A program made the position numbers and the translations under genes. A stretch of DNA of 64,000 bases from Siphonodentalium dalli (Eukaryota > Mollusca > Scaphopoda > Gadilida > Siphonodentaliidae), in contig CP136061.1 in NCBI GenBank assembly GCA_032622095.1, forward strand, positions 62,187,127 through 62,251,126, read 5' to 3'. Below the pieces are notes generated by a model that did no database searches, was not told the origin of the DNA, and saw nothing but the letters and a program-made list of their open reading frames with translations. Below are positions 22,142 to 32,956 of the stretch, piece by piece. The number at the start of each line of letters is the position of its first letter. The stretch's first letter is position 1.

Positions 22142-22345
22142 ATTCTTAACCCTTCCTTGCCTGGTGCTTCCTGAAATTATGCGAAAAACCCAGTGCCAAT
22201 GCATTGACTTATATATACAAGTCGCCCACAGGGCGCCTCGCATATATAAGAGAATGCATTGGCATATCAATATTTACCTTGGTCTTGTAAGCCAGTGTAT
22301 TCTCTTATATATATTCTCATATATAAGAGAATGCGCTGGCATTGG
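22142..22345. repeat. Hairpin repeat cluster (AGAGAATGCATTGG family)
   Basis: Two hairpins with arms like TATATAAGAGAATGCATTGG (22195-22265 and 22290-22342) follow a TTAACCCTTCC/TTCCTGAAATTATG block that also occurs inverted at 31240-31300. It is part of a dispersed palindromic family. Confidence 0.65.
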
Positions 22346-23344
22346 GCTTTTAATGCTGCAACAGCGCAGCTCCCGCCATGAAAGGGTTAAGGTCTCGCAC
22401 TAAGAATCTTCTCGAGTTTCTTGGTATCTAAACTTGTATAACTGCGTTATTACAGATGTCGGGTTAAAGTCTAAAATTTTACTCACTTCTATCACATCAA
22501 AACATGCCAATAAATATGTGAAATATGCGAGATAGAAAACCGAATTTTCTTCGGCATGCAAACAATGAAGAGCGTTCGTTTTCATTGTATTCCTCATATG
22601 GTGAAAATAAAGAATATTTGTCTCACGTATGCGCAATATATCAGTTTTTATACAGTCTGTAAAACTGTATTACTTGTACACGTTGACAAATATGGTCACC
22701 ACATATAAAATGGTTTAGCTTCAAGTTAGCCACGTCCGTTTAATAGTGAGCCATGTCAGTGAAAGTGAGCATAATTCCAGGCATCAAACCGCCACGAGGT
22801 TGAGTTTTTCAAGAAATCGGCCTCGGTTTGGCGAGGTCGGTTCCCGGGCGGGCGTTAAAAGACGAAGACAGCACGACAACTTGAACAAATATCAACTGAT
22901 TTTGTTGATATTCGATATACTTCTATGGACTTACTCAACAGTGTCTTGATCGAGTTCGAAAACTGGTCAGGTCCGTGTACTTTGGGCGGAATTACGGTCT
23001 TTCATTAGTTCATTTTTTTTAATTTTGATCGCGATTGCACAATAACATTGGCGTGGTCGGTTCGCTGGGGAATATTTCGAATGTCAGACTTCCTCAAAAG
23101 TGTTGTTGGTTATAGCCGGTTACACTTAATGCTTTCTCAACCAAGCTCATGTTTCGCATATCTATACCACAACTCGACCCCGCGTCGCTGATGCGATACA
23201 TGTTACGAAACCTAATTTACTTGTTTTGATTGAATTATAGGGTATGAATTAGCATGTTTCGAACGAGAAATGCTACACTTATTTCACTTTATCATTTTTG
23301 ATCTTGTTTAGCGGGACACCAACACATATTTTGTTCACTTTTCG
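22346..23344. other. Unassigned
   Basis: No gene is supported. A short word AATGAAGAGCGTTC with TAAAGAATATTTG near 22565-22620 also occurs near 31580 and 33270, suggesting an old dispersed repeat. Confidence 0.4.
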
Positions 23345-23693
23345 TTAAAGTGATGTGAAACACTCCGGTATGGTGATCAAATGGAAATGGAGAATAATCT
23401 TGTTCAAAATAGTAAATTTTACAAATATTATATCCAAATTGTCATTCTTATATATTAATTAAATGGCGAAAGCGTTTTCGTTAGTTTATCACCGACAGAT
23501 GCGTCCCGAATCGAGTAGTAACTATTTACAACTGAGCGTAGTTCAGAGATGTTTTCTATGTATAGTGGTACGGTAGATTTGCTTCAGATTTTCGGCGATG
23601 TTAGTGGAATGGTACATTCCTCCAGTTATCATAGCACCTGAATACTAATTTATCAGTTTCACGCACCCAAACAAGTGCATAGTATGTCTTTAA
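23345..23693 (+). mobile_element. TTAA element copy B (full length, 349 bp)
   Basis: A complete copy: it starts TTAAAGTGATGTGAAACACT, ends CATAGTATGTCTTTAA, with TTAA at both borders. It is the best reference copy in the window. It is non-coding. Confidence 0.85.
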
Positions 23694-23837
23694 CAATACG
23701 ATATAGTTTGGTCTAGTTTATGTGTCACATTTGGTTTGCAACATTTGTTCAAAAGATCAAAACAAGAAAACGATGCTAACTTAGATTGTTATGTTGTTGT
23801 TGTTGTTGTAATTGTAGGTCCAGAACTGACCCTCAGG

Positions 23838-24253
23838 GTACGTTCATGTTTGCACGGTATGGTTTGTGGGCATTTCGAAGTAGAAAACTATATGGTGCCA
23901 GAATATGAACGGAAACAATCATATAAAATGCATATGTACCACAGCTAACTATGTGCGATGTATAATGTCTGTAGTTCCACCTGTAGCGATGCTAACGAAA
24001 TTTGCCTGTAAATAGCATGCAATTATCTCCCAAGAATCAATCACACAGGTATTTGAAGGCATAAGACAGCAGCACTGTCACAAGTGGATGTATATACATG
24101 TACAGAAATGTTCCTTCTGATGTATAGTTTCATTTGGTATGGATGCATGTAATATCCACGTTTCCGTTCATAGCTGGCATCATGTGGTTTTCTATGAAGA
24201 AAATGCCTGCAAAACATATACCGTGCAAACATGCTATCGTATGAACGTACCCT
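23838..24253. mobile_element. Foldback element
   Basis: The left arm (about 23838-23945) and right arm (about 24135-24253) are imperfect inverted copies. They share GGGTACGTTCAT, GTTTGCACGGTAT and TATGAACGGAAAC. No target duplication could be fixed. Confidence 0.7.
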
Positions 24254-24776
24254 CATATATATTATGGGCAAACTATGTTCTTCGCCGAGTTGTTATTGTT
24301 GCAGATAAGATAGTGTCTTCTATTGCGTGTAAACAGATGTATGCCAGAACCCGGAAGTTGTTGTTTGCCAACAATGGTTCTAGTATTACCGCCACTTCAG
24401 ATCTGGTCGATACAGATAACGTATATAAACTGAAGTTCGCCTGTTTCGTCTTGATATATTTGTCTGTGCTATATTTGTGAACACCATTCCGTCACCAGAT
24501 TCACACTCGGGGCACGTTTTACGACGATATCTATTTAGGGTTAGAATATTTTTTTATTGTCATCTACGCGCTCTCCAACTTAAATGTAACATTACTACAA
24601 GCATTCCTCATTTCTAGCTGTGGTCTGCTCATTAAACGTTATGCATATAGAGTACCATTTTTTGGTACAGCAATAAAGACGCTTGACAGTGCATTCTCTT
24701 ATATAGGAAGCCCCGCATATATACGATAGTGCACTGCTTACAATGTCAAGATAAATATTGTTTGGCCAATGGATTC
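24254..24776. other. Unassigned, with one hairpin of the AGAGAATGCATTGG family
   Basis: A diverged hairpin (24688-24745; CTTGACAGTGCATTCTCTTA against its inverted partner) lies just beyond the LINE 3' end. Otherwise nothing is recognised. Confidence 0.5.
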
Positions 24777-25042
24777 TAATAATAATGCTTTATTCTCTGA
24801 TCCAGGTTACATGATAGGATATTGAGACAGAAGTATATACAAAGAGATGAAGCATATAAACAATATTTACATCCGGTTTTACATGGTCTCAAAACCTTAC
24901 ATACAATTACATGTGCAATTTATATAATAAGTGTGTTGCTGTCGAGATAACGGGTCTTATTACATTTATATGTTGTGTATCATGTGTATATGGTAGATTC
25001 ATTGCTTGTGCGATAACAACAACAACAACAACTTCAACCACG

Positions 25043-28000
25043 TTATGTGCTGCGAGTCTTTTCTACTTCACTAAATATAGTTTTGATAAAAGTACATAAC
25101 TTGCGTAGGAAATGTGGGTCATTTGAGTTCAGAACGTCACTCATTATTACTACATTAGCCCGTTCAGCATGTCTATTTTGGATTAGATGAGATCTTTGAG
25201 TCTTGAATTTGTTACATTCTAAAAGGTAATGAAATTCATCTCCAATTTGACTCTTGCTACACAAAATACATTTCCTGTCCTTATGGTCTGTGTTATCCCA
25301 TCTTCCGGTTTCGATTGGTAATTTATGGTTGGATGTTCGAAATTTACATAAAATTGTTCGATTTTTGTAGTTCAGTAGGTCGAGATATTTCTCAAAGTAA
25401 ATTTCGTGTTTGAATATCTGGTAAATTTTCCCCCTACTGGAACCGTTGTTCATATCAGCTCTCCAGGTTAATTTGAATTGATTTATTATACTACAACGCA
25501 CATAATCCAGAAATTGGTTCGGGTTTTGTATTCTTTGAGCATCTATTAAGTGGGATTGATTACACGAAGAGAGAATCTCTCGAATTTTCAGGTTCCACTT
25601 GAAAGATTTCGTGTCATTGCCATTTAGTAGACATTCAGATAAATCAAACAATATCTTCCCAATTCGATTTGTATTCATGTTTTTCAGGTGTACCCAGTAT
25701 TTCATTAATCGTACTTTGATTTCAATTTCTATGGGTTGTCTACCTGATTCGCCGTACACCATATAGTCTGGTGTAGACTGCTTCAGGTTCATAACATGCT
25801 TGCAGAAATTTTTGTGAACTTTCTCGATAATATTGTTGTCACTATACCCCCAAATTCCACTGCCGTATAGAAGAACCGGCAACACGCACAAGTCGAATAA
25901 TTCAAATGTACTTTTTACAGATAGACAATTTAAACGTGATTTACTGATAACAGCATACATTGCACGCGTCCCCTTGTTTGATAAAATCTTTTTGGCTTCC
26001 GAGTAGGAACCAGATTTTGTCTGTATTATGCCAAGGTAGTTAAATTTTTTTACGATTTCTATTTCTTTCTTATCGTATGAGAATCGGGTATTTTGTGGCG
26101 CGCTTCGCTTCGATACCAATAAAATCTTTGTTTTCTCAACATTGACGGTCATTTTCCACTTCTCGCAATATCGGGCGAAAATATCAAGTTCATTTTGTAA
26201 GCTTTTGGGGGTTTCTGCCATTAAGACCGTGTCATCGGCATATAAAATTAGTAACAGTTTTAAGTATATATTCAAGTGTTCCTGGATATGCAAGGATAGT
26301 TTTTGGAGTCCAGGTGCGCCTTGCGCAGTCATAAACGCTTCCAGATCGTTAAGGTAAATTGCAAATAGGAGAGGGGATAGGTTTACCCCTTGTCTAACTC
26401 CTAAAAGGCATGGGAAGGCTGAGGTCAAGCTATTTCCTAACCGGACACGAGATTTAATATTCGAGTACATGTTTTTAACAACTCTTAGAAATCTTCCATT
26501 TATTCCGGCTAGTAGCAACTTATGCCAAAGACCATGTCTCCATACTCTATCAAAAGCTTTCTCGAAGTCAATGAATGCACAATAAAGGTTTATATTCAAC
26601 TTTCTAGTAATTTCGGTCAGCATGTGTAATATGAAGATGTTATCAGCTGTTGAGTATCCTTTTCGAAACCCAGCCTGATTTTCAGGTATGGTTTCGCTGT
26701 CTTCAATATACGCCGATAATCTATTTGTGAGAATTTTGGTGAATAGTTTTCCAAAACAGCTTAATATTGTGATAGGTCTGTAGTTTTTTGGGTCATTTGA
26801 GTCGCCCTTATTTTTATAGATAGGTATAATTACTCCTATGCCCCAAGAATCTGGTATACAACCGGTTTCCATTACAAGGTTAAAAGTTCGTAAAAATATA
26901 TTATGCAGATTCTCTGGGGCTGATTTAAGGTATTCGTTCAGTAATTTGTCTTCTCCTGGCGATTTGTCATTCTTCAAAGAGTGTAACGCGGTTTTCAATT
27001 CCTGCATTGTTATCGTTTTGTCTAATGTGTCATTTGTTCCTATCACTAAGTCATCCTGTAAGATCCTATAGTCATCTTCATACTCTGTACCATTGAGTAT
27101 CTTAAAAAAACTTTCTAACATTTGAATATCAATATTTGAAGTTGGGCTCTTGCTTCGGCTGTTTATTTTTTTCCAGAACTGTTTGGAATTACTATGTTTC
27201 AGTTTAGACATGTGTAAAGAGAACTTTTCGCTGTGAATACTAATGGATTGTTTTAATTCGCGTTTATATTCCCTAGCCTTTTCTCTCATGTATAGTCTTG
27301 ATCTATGGTTTCGCCCTGTTCTGTGGCTCCTAACTGCACGCCGGTATTCTTTGCGGGCAGATCTACAACTACGTGAGAACCAAGGTTTATTATTGTTAGG
27401 TTCCTTTTGTTTTCTGTGCAAATGTTGTTTCGTCGCAAATGTATCGTCTACCGCATAAAGTATTGTTTTTGCAATAAGATTGTTCACTTCGTCTAAGTGA
27501 GATGAACTCAATTTGTTATCTTGTATACTATCAAGGAGGGATATCAATGTACTTATTGCGACGGGATCCACGTTCCATTGAAACTCACATACTTTAGTTG
27601 GGTCCCATTTTCGGTGACTATTCGGTAGTGAATCGCTTGTTTCTATAGTTATTATTTCAGTTAATGGCACATTTATAGTGAACATAATCGGACAGTGACA
27701 ATCGGACCACAAAGGGTTAAATTCTCCAACCGCAAAGTCATTTAAAATTGGCACGGCTTCTAGTGAACAAACCATATAGTCTATTACTGAACAGTCCCGA
27801 CATGTATAATCCCCAATCTTGGAGTCGGTGCCTATCCGGCCGTTCATGATAAAGAAGCCATTGTTTCTACAGAAAGATAGGAGATGTCTACCATAGTTAT
27901 TTTTACTTATGTCCCTACTATATCGCTGCTTTGGTATACCGTTATATTCTAAATATATTGAATTATCATCAGTGCATGAATCAATCCCGGGTATTTCATC

Positions 28001-29554
28001 ATTTTCAAAATCGTCTGACGGTACAAAATCCGGGTCCACAGACGTTCTAGCGTTAAAATCTCCACATAAGATAATATTATTACTTCTATTTCGCAGATAA
28101 ATGCAATCAGTCAGGATTTCGGTGAATGCATCAACGGTTGAGTATCTACTATTTTCGGGTGGAATATAAATTGCTCCTATTATCACGTGAAGTTTATCTG
28201 TTGTAACTTCTACCCAATGAACATATGAGCACTCTGTTATAACAATATTCGTTGATTTTACAATGTCGTCCTTTACAGCGATAATAATTCCACCTGATCG
28301 TATATTCGATAATTTAGATCTATTTTTCATGAAGAGTTTGAAATCTGGCATCACTAAGTTGTCACAATCGTCGGTTTTGGTTTCAAGAAAACATAAGACA
28401 TCATATGCGTCACAATAAGCTAAAAATTCTGGACATTTCAATCGAGCCCGTAGGCCACACACATTAATTGATAATGCTCTGAGCTGGGTCCTGTTATGTT
28501 TAGATATGTGTGTTGGAGATGATGTATGATATCCATTATCCATTTGTTGCAAAAATATTTCACCAGTCTCGGTGCACGCATTATCTTGATGAATAACATC
28601 TAGATTACATATATCTCCCCCCATATGTGGCGGGTCTGGGTAGGATAATATCCTAGTTCGGGTCTCATTATACATATATTCCATATCATCATCAGAAATC
28701 AGGTCCCATTGGGTATTATTTATGGTATAAGGTGTACTTATATCTGCATGTGCATGTGGTGATGTTGGGTAGCATAATATGTTGTTAATGGGTTCATTAT
28801 ACATGTAGTCCATGTCATCATCACAGAATAGGACCCTGTGAGCATCAAACAAAGCGTCGTGTATTGCCCCATTGGTGTTCATACCATTTGTGGTAATAGC
28901 ATCCCTGGGTGTGTCATGGATATAACCACTATTGTTCGAACAAACATCAAATCTTTGGAATTCGTGCGAACCGCGGCGCCCCGATATCAAATATTCACCA
29001 GGGAAATCCCCGTGTATGTTACCGCATGCATTTTCACTTGGCCGACTTAAAGAAAGACAGTTAGATTTGACCTCGATCTCAGAGCATTGGGTGGCATAAT
29101 TAGCGAGTATGTCATCGTTAAGACACATGCATACCATTCCGCCTGATTCTAACTGACTTGACATTATATTTTGTGGCGAACGGTTTGCTCCATTGTGAGG
29201 TGATATTTTGGACATAAGATCGCCACTGACATGCAGACTGGTCGGTGCACACGTGGGGCTTATCATGTTTTTGTTCGGCTCGTCTGAATAACAGTAATCA
29301 TTTTCCGCGTGACTGCTCGAGTTTACGATGATTGATTGTCCACTGTCTACGGAGACGTGACCAGTGAGAATTTTACGCAAGTGTTTACATTCAATGTTAT
29401 CAATATTGTTATGGTTATGCATTGGGCTAGAGTAATTACCAGCGTACATGCTGTCAATTGGACTGTGCCTAGTGCACATTTTTGGGGACTGTTTTTGTTC
29501 AATATCGGCAGTATTATAGGTATGCATCGGAATTAACACTGACAGTTCGCTCAA
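25043..29554 (-). CDS. LINE ORF2: endonuclease-reverse transcriptase (1503 aa)
   Basis: ORF2 of a non-LTR retrotransposon, responsible for target nicking and reverse transcription. Residues 1 to about 355 are a low-complexity, His/Asn/Asp-rich region with no match I know. About 358-625 is an AP-like endonuclease: LSINVCGLRARL, FLETKTD, GAIYIPP, ILCGDFNAR, VIDYMV, WSDCHCPI. About 860-1150 is the reverse transcriptase: NYRPITILSCFGKL, NQAGFRKGYSTADN, CAFIDFEKAFDRVW, GVRQGVNLSPLLF and the catalytic LYADD. After a thumb region comes a C-terminal motif CILCSKSQIGDEFHYLLEC (CxxC...HxxxxC). No stop or frameshift is seen. It is longer than most such ORF2s because of the N-terminal region. Confidence 0.92.
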   Translation of the reverse strand: MSELSVLIPMHTYNTADIEQKQSPKMCTRHSPIDSMYAGNYSSPMHNHNNIDNIECKHLRKILTGHVSVDSGQSIIVNSSSHAENDYCYSDEPNKNMISPTCAPTSLHVSGDLMSKISPHNGANRSPQNIMSSQLESGGMVCMCLNDDILANYATQCSEIEVKSNCLSLSRPSENACGNIHGDFPGEYLISGRRGSHEFQRFDVCSNNSGYIHDTPRDAITTNGMNTNGAIHDALFDAHRVLFCDDDMDYMYNEPINNILCYPTSPHAHADISTPYTINNTQWDLISDDDMEYMYNETRTRILSYPDPPHMGGDICNLDVIHQDNACTETGEIFLQQMDNGYHTSSPTHISKHNRTQLRALSINVCGLRARLKCPEFLAYCDAYDVLCFLETKTDDCDNLVMPDFKLFMKNRSKLSNIRSGGIIIAVKDDIVKSTNIVITECSYVHWVEVTTDKLHVIIGAIYIPPENSRYSTVDAFTEILTDCIYLRNRSNNIILCGDFNARTSVDPDFVPSDDFENDEIPGIDSCTDDNSIYLEYNGIPKQRYSRDISKNNYGRHLLSFCRNNGFFIMNGRIGTDSKIGDYTCRDCSVIDYMVCSLEAVPILNDFAVGEFNPLWSDCHCPIMFTINVPLTEIITIETSDSLPNSHRKWDPTKVCEFQWNVDPVAISTLISLLDSIQDNKLSSSHLDEVNNLIAKTILYAVDDTFATKQHLHRKQKEPNNNKPWFSRSCRSARKEYRRAVRSHRTGRNHRSRLYMREKAREYKRELKQSISIHSEKFSLHMSKLKHSNSKQFWKKINSRSKSPTSNIDIQMLESFFKILNGTEYEDDYRILQDDLVIGTNDTLDKTITMQELKTALHSLKNDKSPGEDKLLNEYLKSAPENLHNIFLRTFNLVMETGCIPDSWGIGVIIPIYKNKGDSNDPKNYRPITILSCFGKLFTKILTNRLSAYIEDSETIPENQAGFRKGYSTADNIFILHMLTEITRKLNINLYCAFIDFEKAFDRVWRHGLWHKLLLAGINGRFLRVVKNMYSNIKSRVRLGNSLTSAFPCLLGVRQGVNLSPLLFAIYLNDLEAFMTAQGAPGLQKLSLHIQEHLNIYLKLLLILYADDTVLMAETPKSLQNELDIFARYCEKWKMTVNVEKTKILLVSKRSAPQNTRFSYDKKEIEIVKKFNYLGIIQTKSGSYSEAKKILSNKGTRAMYAVISKSRLNCLSVKSTFELFDLCVLPVLLYGSGIWGYSDNNIIEKVHKNFCKHVMNLKQSTPDYMVYGESGRQPIEIEIKVRLMKYWVHLKNMNTNRIGKILFDLSECLLNGNDTKSFKWNLKIREILSSCNQSHLIDAQRIQNPNQFLDYVRCSIINQFKLTWRADMNNGSSRGKIYQIFKHEIYFEKYLDLLNYKNRTILCKFRTSNHKLPIETGRWDNTDHKDRKCILCSKSQIGDEFHYLLECNKFKTQRSHLIQNRHAERANVVIMSDVLNSNDPHFLRKLCTFIKTIFSEVEKTRST

Positions 29555-29653
29555 TGAATCACGACATGAAACAGAAAGTCTATCAGACTGGCCAATACCG
29601 GAAATTGGTGTGGAAATGTTATTGTTTATTTTGACACCCTGGTGTCGTTCAGT

Positions 29654-31096
29654 TCAGTTATAATACTCGTCGGAGCTCTGGGCCCCTGGGGATTCCTTTC
29701 TCATTCGTTTCTTGCGCTGAGTGTCGAAGTCGTCGTCAGGAGTAAAGGATACAGCCAGGCGTTCTTTCCCTTTTGGGCTCAGGTGAACCCCTGAAGAATC
29801 CTCGCCGTTAAACAAAGATTTAACAATGTTCCCATCTTTGATGAAGTGAGGATCATTATCAATATAGTCAAAGCCGTCCGTGTGTTCACAATATGTTCTA
29901 ATGAAATCATTCACACGATTCGCGGCCATGTTGTGGGGTTCGGATTTCCCACCAGGTAATCTGCGTGGTGGTATACTGCAGAAATTCATAGATGCTCCAG
30001 GGAAAGCGGCTTTCAAAGGAGTCAATGCCTTGTTGAATGACATAATAACTTTCATGTGGTCTGCTATGTTATTACCAATGTCATTGGTACCCAAGTGAAC
30101 AGTAAGTGACTTTATTTTGTCAGGTCTGATGTCCTTGTTACTTACAGCCCTTGCGACCAGTCTGTCTACTTTCTCATATGAGGCACCGGAGGCAAACACA
30201 ACACGCACATTAGGCTTGGGAACATCAACATTTCTACAGTTACTGGCTCCGAGTACTATAGAATCCACATCAATTGTTTCATGTTCTATTTCATCTTTCG
30301 CATTCTGCGGGTTAATGCCAGCGGCCGCTTGTATCGCATCGACTCGACCAGTGTTGTCGTATGCGCCTGACGTGAACATTGGGCGTGATTGGTCGTTTTT
30401 ACCATATATGGTATCACTGTTGCCAGATGACATGCGCAGACAGGAGGCAGATTTGTGTCCTGGGAGGCGACATGATCGACAAACGATCTGATTGGTGCAT
30501 TGGCTGATCACGTGGTTATCTTGGAGACATCTCGTGCAGTAGTTAGCTTGTGGGCGTGGCTTCTGTGGGCAACCTTCACCCCAGTAGTGAGTACCGTCAC
30601 ACACGTCGCAGTCTACTATAGTTTTTTCAGACTGGGTTTTCACATCAAACCCATCGATTGTGATGTTTAGCGGAATGTCTGAGCAGTCCCTGATCCGAAT
30701 AACTCTGTTACCTGTTTGTACATGGCCTGCATCCCCTCGCATTGTCACTCGTTTATATGATCCGACTATAGAATCCCCATACGCTGACAAAGCTGTTATG
30801 AACAACTGGTCACTGACCTCAATTGGTGTACCGAGAACCGTTATGAAAGTGGAGGCTTTTTCAACGTCTGCCAATCTAATAAGTCTAGAATTCATAGAGA
30901 ATCCTTGAGCAAGTAGAGTTTCCTTCAGTTCGGCTGTACTCACAGTTATGTTACATCCTTTGTCCGTCATTTGAATCCCAACAACATCCTTCACATTAAT
31001 CGAATCCTTTAGTCCGATCAGAACTGTATCTCGGGTAACTCGTCCGTATTTTTCGCGGGGGAAAAACACGGTCAAATTTCTCTTTGTTTGCGGCAT
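29654..31096 (-). CDS. LINE ORF1: zinc-knuckle protein with SGNH-esterase-like domain (480 aa)
   Basis: This is the putative RNA-binding partner of ORF2. Residues 1-150 have an alternating strand/helix look (possible RRM-like folds; inference). Three CCHC-type knuckles follow: CDVCDGTHYWGEGC (163-176), CTRCLQDNHVISQC (187-200) and CRSCRLPGHKSASC (206-219). Residues about 278-450 resemble an SGNH hydrolase: VDSIVLGASN (block I), VHLGTND (block III, 333-339) and SSGVHLSPKG (block V). The nucleophile Ser and the block V His are present, but GDS is GAS and the usual Asp three residues before His is Ser. Esterase domains in ORF1 are known from CR1- and L2-like LINEs. The C-terminus is basic then acidic. 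Confidence 0.85.
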   Translation of the reverse strand: MPQTKRNLTVFFPREKYGRVTRDTVLIGLKDSINVKDVVGIQMTDKGCNITVSTAELKETLLAQGFSMNSRLIRLADVEKASTFITVLGTPIEVSDQLFITALSAYGDSIVGSYKRVTMRGDAGHVQTGNRVIRIRDCSDIPLNITIDGFDVKTQSEKTIVDCDVCDGTHYWGEGCPQKPRPQANYCTRCLQDNHVISQCTNQIVCRSCRLPGHKSASCLRMSSGNSDTIYGKNDQSRPMFTSGAYDNTGRVDAIQAAAGINPQNAKDEIEHETIDVDSIVLGASNCRNVDVPKPNVRVVFASGASYEKVDRLVARAVSNKDIRPDKIKSLTVHLGTNDIGNNIADHMKVIMSFNKALTPLKAAFPGASMNFCSIPPRRLPGGKSEPHNMAANRVNDFIRTYCEHTDGFDYIDNDPHFIKDGNIVKSLFNGEDSSGVHLSPKGKERLAVSFTPDDDFDTQRKKRMRKESPGAQSSDEYYN

Positions 31097-31184
31097 TTTC
31101 TTAACTGAATATTTGCACCAAACTGTACTTAAGAATTTTAGAGACTAGATCTCACACAGTTCAATATCGATCCCAGCGAAAACA

Positions 31185-31300
31185 ATGTGGTTCCCTATTA
31201 GAGAATCGCATATATATATATGAGAGAATGCATTGACACAGAATTTTAACAACATTTCAGGAAGCTCCAGTTAATAAAGGGTTACTAAAGGGTTGAAATC
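31185..31300 (-). repeat. Hairpin repeat, inverted copy of the 22142 block
   Basis: A short TA-rich hairpin (GAGAGAATGCATTGACACA arm) is followed by TTTCAGGAAGCTCC and TTAATAAAGGGTTA. This is the reverse orientation of the 22142-22265 block. Confidence 0.6.
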
Positions 31301-31825
31301 GTATTTAAGTAAAATATCATTTAGAAAAGTCGAGTTCCAATTTTTCTCCTACGTGATACAACAAAGCACGATCCATATGCATCTATTTCCTGATATGGTA
31401 AAAATAAAGAGAGTACGTGTGTCTAAAATTAAAAATTAAAATAGCTAGAAAATTGCATCACTTTGACAAATACTTTTCAGAGTATCAGTATATAAGGCCT
31501 GAATGTCTGTATTTTGATGTACTTTCGACCTATCTTATCCCTCCTTTAATGGTAAGCCATGCCCGTTTAAACTTCCACAGCACGGATAATGAAGAGCGTT
31601 CAAAATAATATTTTTCTGATTCGGTGAATATGAATTAAGAACGACAGTCTCACTTCTGCACGCAAACTTTAAAAACAGCAGAATGTGGAACGGTTCGGTA
31701 TATTACAATTTATATACAATTTATATACATCGGATAGACTTTAGTCGTATCATATAATTTAGAAAAATCTGGTCTGACAGATCATCAACTTTCGCTTGGT
31801 ATCATATCATATATATATGCTCACC
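31301..31825. other. Unassigned
   Basis: No gene supported. AATAAAGAGAGTACG near 31407 and AATGAAGAGCGTTC near 31590 recur elsewhere (40853, 22565, 33270), pointing to an old dispersed repeat. Confidence 0.4.
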
Positions 31826-32200
31826 TTAAAGTGATGTGAAACACTCCGGTAGGATGATCAAGTAGAAGTGGAGAATAATATTGCTCAAAGTAGTATTTTT
31901 TACAGATATTATATCCAATTGAAAACACAGGCCATCATTCTTATATATTAATTAAGTGAAGTGGTGCTTGATTGCGAAAGCGTTTTCGTTAGTGTATCAC
32001 CGATAGATGCGTCCCGAATCGAGTAGTAAATATTTACAATTGAGCTTAGTTCAGACGATGTTTTCAGACGACGGTACGGTTAATTTGCTTAAATGTTCCA
32101 GCTATATGTTAGTAGAATGTTCCATTCATCCAGTTGGCATAGCGCCTGAATAATAACTTATTAGTTTCACGCACCCGAACAAGTACATAATATGTCCTAA
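31826..32200 (+). mobile_element. TTAA element copy C
   Basis: It starts TTAAAGTGATGTGAAACACT, retains GATGCGTCCCGAATCGAGTA and ends TACATAATATGTCCTAA, where the right TTAA has mutated to CTAA. About 375 bp. Confidence 0.82.
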
Positions 32201-32364
32201 AATATTGAAAGCTATATTTCTGATATTGTAAACTTATGAGTGTTTATCTCACTTATGTGTGACAAATTAAAAAGTACTGGAAAATTACGTTCACATTGAT
32301 ATGTTGTTCTGGGTTTTTAAGATGGTCTGTCTCTGCCAAGTATTAGATAGTTTCCTGGGAGTAA

Positions 32365-32550
32365 AATAATAAGTATGAATCGAAGACCCTTGTCCAGAAA
32401 CGCTTCTATCAACTAATATTGATTTTATTTCGAATGTTATGGTATAATATACATACAATCAATTATCGCATTATATAAGAAAAAGATCTAACATCAATAT
32501 TAACTGATAGAAGCGTTTCCTGGCAGGTGCCTTCGACCCATAGTTATTAT
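32365..32550. mobile_element. Foldback element, about 186 bp
   Basis: Inverted arms of about 57 bp share CCAGAAACGCTTCTATCA and TAATATTGAT (left) against ATCAATATTA and TGATAGAAGCGTTTCCTGG (right). There is a single AT-rich loop between. Confidence 0.72.
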
Positions 32551-32956
32551 GTTATATCACATGAAACACCTATTATATCATTTAAAAAGCCATTACATAT
32601 GTCCTATCTCTCAATAGTGACGAATAGCTGCGCGCTTCCCGTGATACTTGGAATCGCGCCAACCAAATTACCGCGCGGATTAATAATATTTCGAAAAGCC
32701 GAGCTTGACACCAATACCAGACATTGCAAAAATGATTGCTTTGTTCGTTAATTTCAATTAATGCCCAACTTCGTTGCACTAACGAAAATATGCACAAAAA
32801 CAAAGAGACAAATTGGGGGACTATAGTTTTGGTCGCAAGCCAGAGGGCGCAATACTGTCGTATGCGGTTGTAAAGCGTCTCAGCCAAAGCCCTGAATGTG
32901 TGCATTTTACATGCATATTTCATTTTCTCTTAAGCTCTAGTTTTTTTCATGTGACA
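32551..32956. other. Unassigned
   Basis: Open frames exist on both strands (for example 32582-32923) but without a motif or splice support. Confidence 0.35.

Larger units (their letters stand above)
24777..31140 (-). mobile_element. Full-length two-ORF LINE retrotransposon (non-LTR)
   Basis: The element runs right to left: 5' region, ORF1 (31096-29654), a 99-bp gap, ORF2 (29554-25043), then a 3' region with a (GTT)n run just after the stop and a tail AGAGAATAAAGC ending in ATT repeats. Both frames are uninterrupted, so it may have been active recently. The domain set (zinc-knuckle ORF1 with esterase-like domain, AP-type endonuclease, reverse transcriptase without RNase H) fits the CR1/Jockey-like part of the LINE tree; I cannot fix the clade. 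The 5' boundary is approximate. Two truncated relatives lie at 39030-39575 and 54210-54870. Confidence 0.85.
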
